From the NCBI GenBank assembly GCA_023014485.1, contig JAJOZX010001568.1:228501-292500 (forward strand): 64,000 nucleotides of DNA, read 5' to 3'. The stretch's first letter is position 1. Every line of letters starts with the position of its first letter. Under the pieces are notes generated by a model. It did not search any database and had not been told where the DNA came from. It saw nothing but the letters and a program-made list of their open reading frames with translations. This document shows positions 22,206 through 32,970 of this stretch, piece by piece. The stretch is from Bathynomus jamesi. Its lineage: Eukaryota > Arthropoda > Malacostraca > Isopoda > Cirolanidae. Position numbers and translations under genes: made by a program.

Positions 22206-22504
22206 TCGAAATACAGATAAATTAAGCACAAGAATATAAAGATATTCAAACAAGCGCTTCAGTGTTTCAACGTTGTTGAGACGACGAAGCTAGTTGAGGC
22301 TTTCTTTATATGCATCGCTGAATACGTGTTTTATTGGTGTGGTACAATTCAGTGGAAACTTCTTATTTATCTCCACGGCGATATTATTCGACGGCGATCT
22401 TCTTCACTCACGTCCTTCGAGTTTCCCGCTTTGTTTTACTTTGTGGACATGAGAAATTTTTCTAGCGGAGACTGGAGGTGAAGTGAGAATTTTTGGAATG
22501 CCGG

Positions 22505-22550
<46 letters not shown>

Positions 22551-22825
22551 TATTTATTAAGGAGATCCAAAAAACAATGGCAATTTTTATAATTTGCTTT
22601 TTCTTTTGTGGTATTGTTTCATTTTGTTATTTATGTTAAATTTATGTTGAGTAAATACTGCACATCAATTTTTGTGTGAATCATGCAATATTTGAAGGTC
22701 GCTCAAGGCAAAAGTAAATTGCGACATTATGGTGTACAAGGAAAATCACATAATTAAGAAAAGTGGAATGAGTTAAAGAAAGTTTTAATGTTATTGGTTT
22801 TTTTTTATTATTATATATATATACA
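22206..22825. other. Non-coding stretch with (CA)n
   Basis: No gene seen. A (CA)n run lies at 22505-22548 and a short T-rich/TA tract at 22799-22822 abuts the tail of the non-LTR element that follows. Confidence 0.7.
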
Positions 22826-25525
22826 CCTTACCTTATGAATCTTATGTTGTTTCGTGCATTGGTCTCTTCACACGGAGGTCAAGCTGGTGGCCCCGCCTCT
22901 ACGTCTGGCTTGGTGGAGGAGCGAGTTGCTTTCTTGCGCTCTCCACCGTACATAGCCAGGCACGCCCGGCTCATCTGGTACCGTCTTGAGCCAGGCATCC
23001 AGTCTTCTCTTGAAGACTTCAACTTTGATCCCCGTTACGTTTCTGAGGTCCTTTGGAAGCTGGTTGAAAAGTCTTGGCTCCCTGACAACCAAGCTATTTT
23101 CCTTCAGAGTTGAGGAGGTCTCTTGTCGGGCCTTTAATTTGGGAACACTACACATTCTGCCTTTCCTATTTTCCAGTGTTGTTTGAATGGTAATTGGGTT
23201 TAGTTTGAGATTTGGTAAAAGTTTTTCGATCATTTTCCATATGTAGATTATGGTGTACCTCTCTCTTCTTCTTTCCAGGGAGTACAGATTTAGTTTATGT
23301 AGTCTTTCCCAGTAGTTGAGTTTTTTGCAGCCATCAATCTTGACTGTGAAATGCCTTTGCGTTTCTTCTAGTTTATTAGTTTCTTCCTTTTTATATGGGG
23401 GACGTCAAAACTGAGCAGTATTCAAGTTTTGGTATAATCAGTGTTTTTAGCAGGGGAATCATTACTCTCCTGTCCCTTCTCTTGAACGTTCTTAGTACCT
23501 GTCCCGCGACTCTTTTTCCTTTATTTATCGCTATCTGATTTTGTGTTTCGAATTTTGCATCATCTGTCATTATTACCACCAGATCGATCGCTTTCGTGCT
23601 TCTCTGAATTTCCTGTCTATCTGGAGCATAATATGTAGTCTGTTTAAATTCCTATTTTCTACCATATCTCAAGAGCTGAAATTTCTCGGTGTTAAAAGTC
23701 ATGTTGTTGTCTTCTGACCATTTGTATATTTTGTTCGTGTCTCTCTGCAAGGCCTCCACTTCATGTACATCGCTGATTTTTCTGCTGATCTTTGTATTGT
23801 CTGCAAAGGATGTTACTATACTGTTGCTGTTTACTCCGCTGTCTATGTCTGTGACAGTCTGTTAGCATGATAGTGAACAGGAATGGGGCCAGTACTGTCC
23901 TTTGTGGTACAGAGCTGCGTACGTCCGATTCTGATGATGATATACCTTGAATTTTGACGACCTGCAGACGTTCTCTGAGGAAGTTGTAGATCCATTTTCC
24001 CACTTTGCCTGTTATTCCCATATATTTCATTTTATGTGCTATTATACCATGATCACATTTGTCGAAAGCTTTAGCAAAATCTGTATATAACATCGTAGTT
24101 GTCATTGCCTTCAAGTGCATCTAGGATATTGTTGTAGTGTTCTATTAGTTGTGATAGGCATGATCTACCTGATCGGAATCCATGCTGATTTTCGTTGAAT
24201 CTTTCCCGTGTCTCCAGGAAATCATAAATTTTCTCTCTAACTATTCTCTCAAATACTTTGGTGAGGTGGGACGTCAATGACACTGGTCTATAGTTCTTTG
24301 CTTGAGATCTGTCCCCTCCTTCATACATAGGGACAATGTTTGCCCTTTTCAAGATGTTCGGTATTTCCCCAGTGTCTAGGGATCGTCTCCATATCCAGTA
24401 TAAATGTGTAGCTATTTCATTTTTACAGTTTTTAATCAATAATGCGTTCCAATTGTCCGGACTTGCAGCTGAATGTAGTTTCATTTGTCCTATAGCTCTC
24501 GCTACATCTTCTGGGGTAAAATCAAAGTCTGTTATATACTCTCCCTGCAATTCCTCTTCAAAGAATGGATCTTTGTCGGGTATCGCTTTGTCACTTTTTG
24601 GGGTACTGAAAACTGATTCATTTTGAGCTCTCAATGTTTCAGATATTTCTTTTGGATCGTCCGTTAGTTCATCATTTCTCGTCCTTAAGGGCCCAATAGC
24701 AGCGCGCGTTTTTGTTTTCGTTTTTTGCATAGCTATAGAACTATTTTGGATTTTCCTTTATTGCTTCTATCGCCTTTTCCGCTTCCTCTCTGTATGGTCC
24801 TTAATCAGGGTTTGTATTTCCCTATCGATACCTTCCAGTTTTTTTTGTATTACTTTCCTGTCATTGTCTCCGCAGTTGCCTAACTTCGACTCCACTCTCT
24901 TTCTTTTGCGGAATAGTCTTCTCTTTTGCCTCTCTAGCCAGCTCCTCTTTCCTTTTGACTGTGATTTCGGAGCATATTTTTCTAAATTTCTCAGCGTTTT
25001 TTCTTCCAAGGTTGTTAACATTTCTTCAGTTGTTTTATTCTCGAAAATTGTTCTCCACTCTATTTAGGCCATGTGCGATCTGATCGCTTCCCTATTTATA
25101 GTTTTGGAGTTTAAGTTAAAGGCCGCAAATTTGCTTCTTTCCTCAATATGTGTATTATCTTTTAATGCTGTCTTCATATTTGTTGATATCTCGATTAAGT
25201 TGTGGTCTGAGATAATGGTTGGGGTTATTTTTATATCAGCAATCAAGTTCGTGTTATTCATGAATACCAGATCCAGGCAGTTATTTTTCATTTGTGAGAG
25301 CCATCATTTTTGCTTGCTCCTGGTTTTCTCTCGTGCCCCCCTTGTCCTGGTGTATATATATATTCCTATCCACCTTTTTGTATTTTATAAATGGGAAGTT
25401 AAAGTCTCCGCAGATCATTATATTGGGGGATGGAGGGTTTATGGCCTTTATTAGCTTTCTGATGTCATCAATGGCCTCCGAGAATTTTTCGGTTGGGGTG
25501 CTTGGAGGTCAATAGATGACTATTA

Positions 25526-25535
<10 letters not shown>
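22826..25535 (-). mobile_element. Non-LTR retrotransposon family A, copy 1 (5' truncated)
   Basis: A minus-strand element from the endonuclease's late part (about 25515) to a short AAGGT-type tail at about 22826. The 5' end stops at a (TA)n tract (25528-25560). Related copies lie at 26849-28770 and 47112-48947. All share a C-terminal PD(E/Q)PxVxGY motif and a short AAGGTAA-type tail. Confidence 0.88.
22868..25515 (-). pseudogene. Endonuclease-reverse transcriptase of non-LTR element A1, multiply frameshifted
   Basis: In order on the minus strand: endonuclease part with ICGDFNFPFI (about 25410) and the terminal SDHNLIEI (about 25220); a basic linker (25021-24767); RT fingers with RANIVPMYEGGDRSQAKNYR and NQHGFRSGRSCLSQLIEHYN (24730-24071). 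Then the palm with YTDFAKAFDKCDHGI (24120-23761), where the GVPQG motif is altered to SVPQR and the catalytic FADD cannot be read in frame. The terminal domain is RLFNQLPKDLRNVTGIKVEV and PDEPGVPGY (23233-22868). At least five frame changes or stops separate the pieces. It belongs to the CR1/Jockey-type group with an apurinic-like endonuclease; I cannot resolve the clade by eye. Confidence 0.88.

Positions 25536-25560
<25 letters not shown>
25528..25560. repeat. (TA)n microsatellite
   Basis: Abuts the truncated 5' side of non-LTR copy A1. Confidence 0.95.
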
Positions 25561-25564
<4 letters not shown>

Positions 25565-25738
25565 TTATTATGATTATACATTGGACATATTATATATGTC
25601 CAAACCATATTTTGACGAGACCCGTATTACTGAGTTGTGAATTCAGAAGTTTTGAAAACGGTAATTTTTCGTTTTGCCATTAGTCACGTTACATTGTTCA
25701 TGGTTCTAGTGTGTGTGATCAGTCTTAGGGTTGCGAAT

Positions 25739-25834
25739 GACAGCGGAAAGAGGCGTAAAATTGATTCAAGATTTCAATTCATCACTTAGTAAAAGTGAAG
25801 AGCGGAAACAATTCCTACCCTACTATGAGTAGTC
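25739..25834 (+). pseudogene. Short coding relic, family not identified
   Basis: A 31-codon stretch (MTAERGVKLIQDFNSSLSKS, then EERKQFLPYYE) ends in a stop, with protein-like composition continuing in other frames to about 25930 (FPEPNQHLFVNEE type). It looks like part of an element protein, but I do not recognise which. The rest of 25560-26337 shows no gene; (TA)n lies at 26249-26283 and 26312-26337. Confidence 0.3.
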
Positions 25835-26243
25835 TCGGAACACCGTTCAAAATTTCCAGAACCTAATCAGCATTTGTTTGTCAATGAAGAAGCTGGACCT
25901 TCAACAATACTTGAAAATTTGTGGTGTTCATTCCCTAGTTCTTATTTTTTAGTGTTTTTTCTTAAGTAAAGGCGGAACACAACACTTAATTATTGTTTTA
26001 AAAAGTCATACTTTTTTATAACGCACAAATGTTACAAATCTTTCTTAATTTCCAAGTATACTTTGAGTAGTTATTGCAGTGGTTTTAGTATCCTGCAGTA
26101 GCGAGTAACCTGAAACTAAACATGGCGTGAGCGACACCCAAAAATAACCTGACTATAAATATTTTAGCCAGAGTGCTAAAATGCTCCATGTAACATAACT
26201 GAAGGTATCACGTGAAAAATTCAGGAAACTTTTTTGGACTACC

Positions 26244-26286
<43 letters not shown>

Positions 26287-26305
26287 TATTTCACGAAAGT
26301 ATATA

Positions 26306-26337
<32 letters not shown>

Positions 26338-26342
<5 letters not shown>

Positions 26343-26757
26343 GAGAAATCCAATGACAAGGAGGAATGTAAATGCCATGAAAAGTCTTCTTTAATGCAAC
26401 GTTTCGAGCAATATGCTCATCTTCAGGCTAAATAATAATATGAAATTAAAATCAATAAACAATTAAAACAAGACAAAACAGTTTCTATAAAACCAATTCT
26501 TAAAAACAAAATTTAAAAAGACTAAAAGAAGGTTAAATTCAAAGTTATTAAAATTTACATATAAATTACAAGAAATTTAAAAAGCTATTTTTAAATTACA
26601 TATAGTAAATTTGAAATTAATACAATGGAATAACACTACTAACCCTTCATTGCTGGTTCCGAGGCACAAGTAATTTTAAAACTTTTCATGGCATTTACAT
26701 TCCTCCTTGTCATTGGATTTCTCTTGAATATTAAATTGAAGCTTTTTAGAAGCAACC
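26338..26757 (-). mobile_element. Deleted Penelope-like element, 3' region with inverted ends
   Basis: The left 340 bp match, on the minus strand, the 3' untranslated part of the Penelope-like copies at 32493-35290. Matching points include the ACGTTTCGAGCAA...TCTTCAGG motif and the later ATTCCAGTG-like part. The right end (26685-26730) repeats the first 46 bases in inverse orientation (TTTCATGGCATTTACATTCC and onward). It then continues into the family's distal sequence, AGAAGCAACCCGCATGA. Without coding sequence it looks like a miniature foldback version of that family. Confidence 0.75.
26400..26428 (-). other. Hammerhead-like core motif (Penelope-like 3' region), copy 1
   Basis: On the minus strand: CCTGAAGATGAGC-ATATT-GCTCGAAAC. 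GAGC and GCTC can pair as a short stem, with CUGAAGA before it and GAAAC after it, as in a hammerhead ribozyme core but with one extra U. See 35193-35222. Confidence 0.4.
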
Positions 26758-26761
26758 CGCA

Positions 26762-26768
26762 TGAATAT

Positions 26769-26817
<49 letters not shown>

Positions 26818-26818
26818 T
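26762..26818. repeat. (TA)n microsatellite
   Basis: TA tract with small interruptions between the Penelope-like fragment and non-LTR copy A2. Confidence 0.9.
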
Positions 26819-26848
26819 ATTTTTATTTTTGTTGATTTGAACGACGGT

Positions 26849-28770
26849 TCAGGATCGACCTGCGGTCGACCCCTCTGCAGCATCCCGCCTCATTTGCGGG
26901 ATTTGGTGAGGGAGAGAATTGCTGTCTGAACTCCTCCTGCCCTCGTAGCCAGCCACGCATGGCTGGTCAGGGACTTTGCACAAGAATCTGTCCAGCTGGT
27001 TCTTGAAGTAATTCAAGTCGGTGTGCTGGAGATTCCTCACTTCTTTTGGAAGGACATTGAAAAGCTTTGGCCCCGTATTCTGAGGGTATTTTCCATCCTC
27101 GTTTTCATGGCCCCTTGTCCCACCGCAGCTGGGACCGTACAAAATCTGCCTCTTCTCTCATTCCAATTTGTTTCTATTTCATTTCTGAGGTTAGGGACAG
27201 AGCCCTCAAGTATTTTCCATATGTATATTATTGTGTACCGCTCGCGCTTTCTTTCAAGAGAGTAGAGTTCAGGGATTGTAGTCGAGACCAGTAGTCTTCA
27301 CCTTCCGTTTCCTCTATCTTAGACGTAAAAGTCCTTTTTTATAGCTTCAATGTTCGCATGTCTCTTTTTCTGTGTGGGTTTGTGAGTACTGAGCAATACT
27401 TAATTATTGGTAGGACTAGACTCTTCCATAATTTGAGCATGATGTTTGCTTTTCTGCTGCGGAAGCTCCTCCAGATGATTCCCATCATTTTTCTAGCCGT
27501 TATGATTTTGATTTTATAGTACTCTCTGAATTCTGCATCCGACGACATTATTACTACAAGATCCCTGACTTGTGGATTTGGTGTTATCTGTTTGGCTTGC
27601 AGAGTTTTGTACCCTTTTTTCTGTAGTTCTTCGTTATTACCATATCTTAGAAGTTGGAATTTTTCTTCGTTGAACTTCATAGTGTTGTCTTCTGCCCACT
27701 GGAGGTCTGGTGCTAGTGTCTCCGAGCAACTGATACAATGAGCAAACCAACCAACACAATGTTTCAATGTCGTTTTGTAATTTTCTTATGCCATCTTCAT
27801 TCAGTATTTCCTTACATATCTTTGTGTCATCTGCGAAGCATGATACAATACTGGCCTTAATATCTGCATCAATATCTGCAATCATTATTATGAACAGCAA
27901 GGGAGCTAATACTGTCCCTTGTGGGACAGAGCTCACGACTTCCAAGACTTCCGATTTAACTCCGTTTACCACCACTCTTTGTGTTCTTTGCGTCAAGAAA
28001 TTAAATATCCACCTCCCTAGCTTTCCAGTAATTCCTGTATTCTTAAGTTTGTGTGCTATGATTCCATGGTCACATTTATCGAAGGCTTTAGCAAGGTCCG
28101 TATATATTACATCAATGTTTTGTCTTCAATACAATGTTTCTAATATTTTCTCCTGGTGGTCTAGTAGCTGTGACAGGCATGATCTTCCCGCCCTGAAGCC
28201 ATGTTGATTTGGGTTGTACAAGTCTTTTTCTTGTAGGTAGTAGGTAGTTTTGCCTCTAATTATGCGTTCAAAACACTTTATAAGGTGTGAGGTGAGAGCC
28301 ACTTGCCGATAATTTTTGGGCATTGCTCTGTTACCACCTTTAAATAGGGGGGCAATGTTTGCGTTCTTTAAGGGGAGTGGAATTTGTCCTGTGTCAAGTG
28401 ATTTCCTCCATAGTAAGTATAGCGGTTTTGCAATACTCTCTTTGCATTTCTTCAGAAATGTGGCACTCCATGTGTCTGGCCCTGGCGCTGAATTGTCTCG
28501 CATCTGTGATAAGGCCGTAATTACCTCTCCTTCCGTGAACTCGAAGTCCATTAATAGGTTTGCGCCGGAATTTGTTCTTGGTTGATCTGTATCTATGTCG
28601 AAAAATTCGTCTGGGTTTTCCACTTCCATCTCGGACTTAGGGGTGCTAAACACAGATTTAAATTGTTCCCTAATCACTTCACTTATTTCTTTCGGGTTAT
28701 TTGTGTATTCGGCCTCCCCGTCTATCAACGGTCCAATACTCTCTTTCCACTGCATTTTCCTTTTCCTTTC
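26849..28770 (-). pseudogene. Non-LTR element A2: reverse transcriptase and C-terminal domain, frameshifted, 5' truncated
   Basis: Minus-strand pieces: 28755-28126 with a FKGGNRAMPKNYRQVALTSH fingers motif and NPNQHGFRAGRSCLSQLLDH; 27996-27637 with SSVPQGTVLAPLLFIIMIAD and the catalytic CFADDTK. These are followed by 27767-27339 with VRDLVVIMSSDAEF and LWKSLVLPIIKYCSVL, and 27142-26849 with LFNVLPKEVRNLQH and the family signature VPDQPCVAGYEGRRSSDSNS. The endonuclease half is absent; the left part stops near the (TA)n-(GT)n block at 28778. The palm motif FDKCDHGI is readable around 28075, in a frame interrupted on both sides. Same family as copies at 22.8-25.5 and 47.1-48.9 kb; not functional as read. 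Confidence 0.88.
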
Positions 28771-28777
28771 CTGTTTT

Positions 28778-28798
28778 ATATATATATATATATATATA

Positions 28799-28838
<40 letters not shown>

Positions 28839-28850
28839 AGTATATATATA
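28778..28850. repeat. (TA)n-(GT)n compound microsatellite
   Basis: TA run (28779-28800) passing into GT (28801-28836), at the 5' truncation point of non-LTR copy A2. Confidence 0.95.
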
Positions 28851-28998
28851 AAATATTTAAAAAATAAAGATAAATGTTTATTCTTTGTGGTGTTTGGTAA
28901 TTTGATTGATGCCTTTGGATGGTAGTTGGATGATGTTTGGACCGTGGGTTCTCCGTCGATGATCCAGATGCAGATTTTAGAATTCAACGTTTAACGCT
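28846..28998 (+). repeat. About 150-bp direct repeat, copy 1
   Basis: Shares with 30247-30400 the blocks TGTGGTGTTTGGTAATTT, TTCTCCGTCGATGATCCA and TTTTAGAATTCAACGTTTAA in the same order. The 1.25 kb between them has no coding motif. The pair could be remnants of LTRs of a small non-autonomous element, but no clean ends are visible. Confidence 0.75.
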
Positions 28999-30246
28999 AG
29001 GATTTTACAATTGTATCCAGTTCAGCATTCGTTGTCTTATCGAATTCATCAATATATTTATGATTTTTACGTGACCTAAAATAATTATAGCTATGTCTAT
29101 CATATGAAACCTATCTATGTCTATCATATTAAACCTTTCTGTCTATATAAAACCTATCTATCGATGTCTATCGTATAAAAAGTTTCTTCTCTTCATACAT
29201 CGTCTATTCCATTTACCATGAGCGTCTCTTTTATTACGTTCATTATAATAATCTTCCATCAAGAAAATCACGGTGTGTATTAAATTCATTATTTCTATTA
29301 AACTTATTCTCTCTTCTCTCTCGTCTATTACGCTCAACATTCTCTCGTTCCATCGACTCCCTTTCATTAAACTTAATCTCTATTTCTTTTACATTGTAAA
29401 ATGTAGACACCAAACGTAGATACCAAATGTAGACACCAAATGTAGATACCAAACGTAAGTACGTGCATAATTTGCACGTTCAAAATGATACGCGTAAATG
29501 TAGTTGTTTAATTTAGTTATAGTCTCGAATTTCATTTTCTTAAATTAGTTAACAATTTTAATGTACGTTTGCGAACGTTTTATTAAAATAAATAAAAAAA
29601 ATTTCACCTTAAAATTCAATGCAAACCCCAACGGAAAATTATGACAAAACCTAATCATTGGAATTAATAATATAATTTTTTTTAATTTTAACTAAAACTT
29701 TTTTTTGTATTTAATATCACTTAAATTTTGTTTTGTTTTTTAATATAATTTAATTATTTAACTTTTATTTGAACTTTTTTACTTTGGGAATGTTTCGTTT
29801 GTGTATGCAGGTGTTCGGGTTCAAACACATTCTCATCATGCGAACCGCTGCTTACCTAATACTGTAATTACTGTAGCCGACCTCCAATAAGTAGTCCAAA
29901 CGATCTCGTAGTTAGTCCCGAAGTCGCTGCTGTTCCCTAATGCTAGATCAGTCAGTTCGTCGTCGATGTTCCTATGCGTAAAGTTGAGATCGGTGTTGTT
30001 GTAGCCTTTGTTGATATTTCCAATCTTTTTCTCTGGTTTCGTCTTTCTTCAGCAAATTGTATTTCTATTCTTTTTGCTTTAATTCATTTTTCAAGTGAAA
30101 TTGTTTTTCTCGCAAATCAAATCTTCTCTCTGCGAATATGTAAATTCTTCTTGTTTCAACTGATTCTTCCCCTCAATTTTTATCGATAACGAGGATGGAG
30201 CTGCGTGGAAGGAAGAAAGAAAGACCCAGAGAGATCCTGACACTAC
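28999..30246. other. Non-coding region between the 150-bp direct repeats
   Basis: AT-rich, with a CTATC(T)-type degenerate repeat near 29090-29170 and a 16-bp tandem motif at 29402-29458 (GTAGACACCAAA / GTAGATACCAAA, four units). No reading frame resembles a known protein. Confidence 0.65.
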
Positions 30247-30400
30247 TGTAATATTTTTAAAAAATAGAGAAAAATAATAGTTATTATTTGTGGTGTTTGG
30301 TAATTTAATTGATGTCTTAGGGATGATATTTTTAGACTTTGGCTTCTCCGTCGATGATCCAAATGTAGATTTTAGAATTCAACGTTTAACGTAAGGATTT
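30247..30400 (+). repeat. About 150-bp direct repeat, copy 2
   Basis: Second copy of 28846-28998, roughly 80 percent alike by eye. From 30401 to 31410 I see no gene. A phrase at 30736 (CAGCGGCGGTCATAAGTATC) resembles a Tc1-type terminus, but I found no matching other end. Confidence 0.7.
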
Positions 30401-31421
30401 CGTCGTTCAGGAGTTTAACGTTAGGATGGTCCAGGTATCATCTTTTAGCAGTCAGAGTTCATGTCGCAGGCTTTTTTCTTCTTTCTTCCGGAGTTACGTT
30501 CGTATCATTTCCCTTAGACCTATTTTCATTCTACAAGAGCCTCATTAAATATTAAATTCATTAAGGGTCAGGTTAAACCATCAGAGTTTAAGTTCTGCGA
30601 AAGCCACGTTGGAGCGCTCATAGACGAATTAATTATAAGAGTGATTAACATTCAAAAAATAGTAGGGCTGTAGGCCTTTGGAATGCCTCTCTGTTCTAAT
30701 TCGTCTCTCGCTTCACAATGGTATATACATATATACAGCGGCGGTCATAAGTATCCATAGTGAGCAATATTGCAGTTAGATTCGTTCTTATCTTTTGTAC
30801 CATACATAAGATAGTTATGAAAAGTTTGCGTGAAAACGATATTCTGCATTATATCAGAACCCAGAAAACGCTGTTGACAAAGAAATTGGTTGGAAAGTAT
30901 AACTCTTGAAAACGTTTTATTAGCCATGGAGATGAGTTTCGTCATTTTGTATTTCGCGAAGAGAAAATATTTTTTAGTGAATGTTATGAGTAGTATGGTA
31001 TACATTTAATATGACTAAAAATGTTGCGTGCAATTGTAAGGTCATGTCCGTGAATGACCGCTCATTCTGCGACACTGTAGGCACTTTTATAGGGAAATAA
31101 CACTTATAGTACTGCGAGCCCACTCCTCCGAATCTTCTAGCCCTCTTCATACTCTGATGATTGATTTGACAAGAAAAGAAAGTATTTTTTATTTATTTTG
31201 TTTTTATTTATTTATTTATTAATTTCCCCAACCTTTAAGACATCTAATAAGCACGCTGATTTTCCGTCCATATTTCACAATCACACATGCTAGAATGAGA
31301 ATAGACGGGCTCGCAGCCTTCGTTTGATCTCCAAGGACGTATGTATTTCAGTTTCATTTGTCACCCTCGTTTTCGCTTTCTTTTGGTCTCTATTTTTGCC
31401 TGTGATTATAATATATACACA

Positions 31422-31424
<3 letters not shown>

Positions 31425-31471
<47 letters not shown>

Positions 31472-31480
31472 TGTATATAT
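31425..31480. repeat. (TA)n microsatellite
   Basis: TA tract into which the following mariner-like element inserted. Confidence 0.95.
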
Positions 31481-31481
31481 A

Positions 31482-32407
31482 CAGGGTGGGCGGAAAGTAG
31501 CTCCCTATTTTGGATTGGTAAAAAAATACGTATATTATCCATTTATTTCAGAAGAAAAATATGAAAAGGTAGGCATACATGGTAGGTTTTCTCTAAAATT
31601 CAAAGTGGGCTCCAACTCTTTCCACCAGCTTCTGGAGCGCCCAGGAATGGCGTCCACTGACTTTAGCAGGAACTCCGGCGGGATGGAGGACATGACTTCC
31701 CGAATTCGGTCCTCCAGTTCTTCCAATGTCCTCGGTTTGGGTGCGGTAGACTTCTTCCTTTACCCACCCCCAAAGAAAGAAGTCGCACGGTTACCGCTGA
31801 AAAACGGCAGAATCGGTTCAGTGTAACGGTGTGGTGTGGTATGACCTCAGATCAGGTTGTGGGCCCGTTCCTTCTGCGCAACACCATGAATGCTGAGCGG
31901 TACCTTGCTATGTTGCGAAACGAGGTCTGGCCGGTTGTCAGCACATGGGAGAACATCGACGATCTGATATTTATGCAAGATGGCGCCCCTCCGCACTTCG
32001 CTCTTGTTGTCCGTGAGTGGCTGGATGCCCACTTCCCTGGGCGTTGGATGGGTCGTCGTGGTCCACATCAATGGCCAGCCAGGAGCCCCGACTTGACACC
32101 GTGCGACTTCTTTCTTTGGGGGTGGGTAAAGGAAGAAGTCTACCTCACCAAACCGAGGACATTGGAAGAACTGGAGGACCGAATTCGGGAAGTCATGTCC
32201 TCCATCCGCAGGAGTTCCTGCTAAAGTCAGTGGACGCCATTCCTGGGCGGCTCCAGAAGCTGGTGGAAAGAGTTGGAGCCCACATTGAATTTTAGAGAAA
32301 ATCTACCATGTATGCCTACCTTTTCATATTATTTCTTCTGAAATAAATGGATAATATACGTATTTTTTTACCAATCCAAAATAGGGAGCTACTTTCCGCC
32401 CACCCTG
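31482..32407 (+). mobile_element. Snap-back mariner-like element (DD41D)
   Basis: The element runs CAGGGTGGGCGGAAAGTAGC to its inverse, each end next to TA. The inverted repeat is not a normal 30-200 bp terminus. About 310 bp at the left (31482-31795) is an inverse copy of the right end (32093-32407), including the coding sequence for the transposase's last 80 or so residues and its 3' untranslated part. The normal left end (amino-terminal DNA-binding region and first catalytic Asp) has been replaced by an inverted copy of the right end. Confidence 0.9.
31800..32224 (+). pseudogene. mariner-like transposase fragment, DD41D
   Basis: Encodes VTVWCGMTSDQVVGPFLL, then DDLIFMQDGAPPHFALVV and WPARSPDLTPCDFFLWGWVK. 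I count 41 residues between the second and third catalytic Asp (QD-GAP and PC-D), the DD41D spacing. The first catalytic Asp and the helix-turn-helix domains are missing. A frame change near 32205 interrupts the last helix; sequence continues to about 32295 (LLKSVDAIPGR). The minus-strand frame at 31535-31726 is the inverted copy of this same coding end. Confidence 0.9.
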
Positions 32408-32411
32408 TATA

Positions 32412-32418
32412 TATATAT

Positions 32419-32460
<42 letters not shown>
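32412..32460. repeat. (TA)n microsatellite
   Basis: TA tract between the mariner element and the Penelope-like palindrome. Confidence 0.9.
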
Positions 32461-32461
<1 letters not shown>

Positions 32462-32560
32462 CATGCGGGTTGCTTCTACAGAGCTTCAATTTAATATTTA
32501 GGAGAAATCCAATGACAAGGAGAAATGTAAATGCCATGAAAAGTCTTCTTTAATGCGCAA

Positions 32561-32590
32561 CGTTTCGAGCAAATACGCTCATCTTCAGGC
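32561..32590 (-). other. Hammerhead-like core motif, copy 2 (left arm)
   Basis: Minus-strand inverse of the motif at 35193-35222: CCTGAAGATGAGCG...GCTCGAAACG. Confidence 0.4.
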
Positions 32591-32881
32591 TGTATGATAA
32601 CAATGTGAAATTAAATCAATAATTGAATGAAAAAACCAGACAAAGAAAGTTTCTATAACCTATTCATAAAGGCAAACTTTAAAAGACTGAAAAAAGAGGG
32701 TTAAATTCTACGTTATACAGCTTTACATTTAAAATTAAGAAGCTATTTTTAAATACATATAGTAAATGTGAAATTAATACACTGGAAAAATTAACAATAG
32801 TACACTGGAATAATGAAACTAACTAACCTTTCACTGCAATTTCCGAGGCTAGACTGATTTAAGCACACAACGAGAAAACAT

Positions 32882-32916
32882 AAGATAAGATAAGATAAGA
32901 TAAGATAAGATAAGAT
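32882..32916 (+). repeat. (AGATA)n microsatellite inside the left arm
   Basis: Seven AGATA units. The equivalent right-arm tract (34872-34903) is irregular (TATCT/TATCTTATC), one of the larger differences between the arms. Confidence 0.9.
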
Positions 32917-32970
32917 GGTGAGGGCGATTGGAGAAGGGGGGATTATAAGGAATTGGGGAAGGAGGAGGGA

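Noticed and set aside
30736..31080. Tc1-like element suggested by CAGCGGCGGTCATAAGTATC
   Set aside because: No matching inverted end and no transposase motif nearby; kept only as a note.
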